Shown piece by piece: positions 6,964-7,133 of a stretch of 7,133 nucleotides of DNA. The notes below the pieces were generated by a model. The model made no database searches, was not told the DNA's origin, and worked only from the letters and a program-made list of their open reading frames with translations. The DNA is from Methylococcaceae bacterium UBA4132 (GTDB taxonomy: Bacteria; Pseudomonadota; Gammaproteobacteria; Methylococcales; Methylomonadaceae): NCBI GenBank assembly GCA_002380945.1, contig DFWO01000071.1, positions 3,478 through 10,610 on the forward strand, read 5' to 3'. Positions within the stretch are counted from its first letter, which is position 1. Each line of letters begins with the position of its first letter. The translations under genes and the position numbers were made by a program.

Positions 6964-6992
6964 TTGGATTTTGAGAATATCTCAAAATCCAA
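6964..6992 (+). terminator. Long perfect hairpin after the pil genes
   Basis: TTGGATTTTGAGA (6964-6976), a three-base ATA loop and TCTCAAAATCCAA (6980-6992) make a perfect 13-bp stem 10 bases after the stop codon at 6951-6953. Its position suggests the 3' end of the pil transcript. No T-run follows, so it is not a textbook intrinsic terminator; it could instead protect the mRNA end from exonucleases or be a relic of a small inverted-repeat element. Confidence 0.5.
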
Positions 6993-7067
6993 ACTAACAG
7001 AGAGGGGGGATAGTATGGTTGTACCGTGGTAATAGTTAATATTATTTTCCATCATAAGGTTAAAACC

Positions 7068-7084
7068 ACCGGCTTCCAGCCGGT
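7068..7084. repeat. Subterminal hairpin of the IS200/IS605-like end
   Basis: ACCGGCT (7068-7074), loop TCC (7075-7077) and AGCCGGT (7078-7084) give a perfect 7-bp stem. A tandem TTAGCT repeat (7084-7095) follows immediately. Small imperfect or perfect hairpins of this size at the left end are the TnpA recognition structures in this IS family. Confidence 0.65.
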
Positions 7085-7123
7085 TAGCTTTAGCTGATAA
7101 AATGATACGTTTTGAAAGGTGTC

Positions 7124-7133
7124 ATGGATTACG
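7124..7133 (+). CDS. tnpA: Probable IS200-type transposase TnpA, first codons only
   Basis: ATG GAT TAC G is visible before the window ends, giving Met-Asp-Tyr and the first base of codon 4. AAAGG (7115-7119) is a good ribosome-binding site with a 4-base spacer. Several IS200-type Y1 transposases begin with MDY- or MEY-like sequences, and the upstream hairpin supports the identification. With only three residues visible, the call rests mainly on context. Confidence 0.45.

Larger units (their letters stand above)
7068..7133 (+). mobile_element. Left end of an IS200/IS605-family insertion sequence (partial)
   Basis: A short GC-rich hairpin is followed about 40 bases later by a ribosome-binding site and an ATG opening with Met-Asp-Tyr. 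This matches the left-end organisation of IS200/IS605 elements, which have no terminal inverted repeats but a subterminal hairpin recognised by the Y1 transposase TnpA. The outer boundary cannot be fixed; it lies somewhere left of 7068, probably within 7030-7067. The rest of the element lies beyond the window, and whether it carries tnpB is unknown. Confidence 0.6.

Noticed and set aside
1..7133. CRISPR array, tRNA or rRNA genes
   Set aside because: No regularly spaced direct repeats, tRNA cloverleaf with a GTTCGA-type T-loop, or rRNA sequence was noticed on either strand.

Overview
The window looks like a chromosomal segment of a gammaproteobacterium of moderately low GC. AlaS and LysC closely resemble the gammaproteobacterial proteins, and alaS followed by lysC is the usual order in that class. 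The pilus-retraction ATPases and an IS200/IS605-type end are compatible with a gliding or twitching sulfur- or methane-oxidiser, for example of the Beggiatoa/Thiothrix kind. That placement is a guess from general resemblance, not a result. All recognisable genes are on the plus strand. || Layout: (1) positions 2-2476 hold the 3' part of alaS, lacking about 45 N-terminal residues because the window begins inside the gene. (2) Positions 2480-2725 hold a small AT-rich ORF of unknown function, three bases after the alaS stop. (3) Positions 2726-3021 are intergenic, with a perfect 9-bp palindromic hairpin of a repeat-like type and only weak promoter candidates. (4) Positions 3022-4242 hold lysC, a class II feedback-regulated aspartokinase with two ACT domains. 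A strong internal ribosome-binding site and start codon lie exactly where other lysC genes begin their separate beta subunit. (5) Positions 4306-5445 and 5505-6953 hold two tandem PilU-type retraction ATPase genes. The second carries an extra N-terminal segment that aligns with its own normal N-terminal domain, so it has a degenerate tandem duplication of the PAS-like domain. (6) Positions 6954-7133 contain a 13-bp perfect hairpin just after the last pil gene and then the left end of an IS200/IS605-family element: a subterminal hairpin, a ribosome-binding site and the first codons of a probable tnpA, cut by the window edge. || Working together: alaS (tRNA charging) and lysC (entry to lysine, threonine and methionine synthesis) are housekeeping genes. 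The csrA gene that often follows lysC in gammaproteobacteria is absent here; the position is taken by the two pilus ATPases. These would act at the inner-membrane base of the type IV pilus machine to power or modulate pilus retraction, presumably with a canonical PilT encoded elsewhere. The most unusual item is the second ATPase with its duplicated, diverged N-terminal domain.
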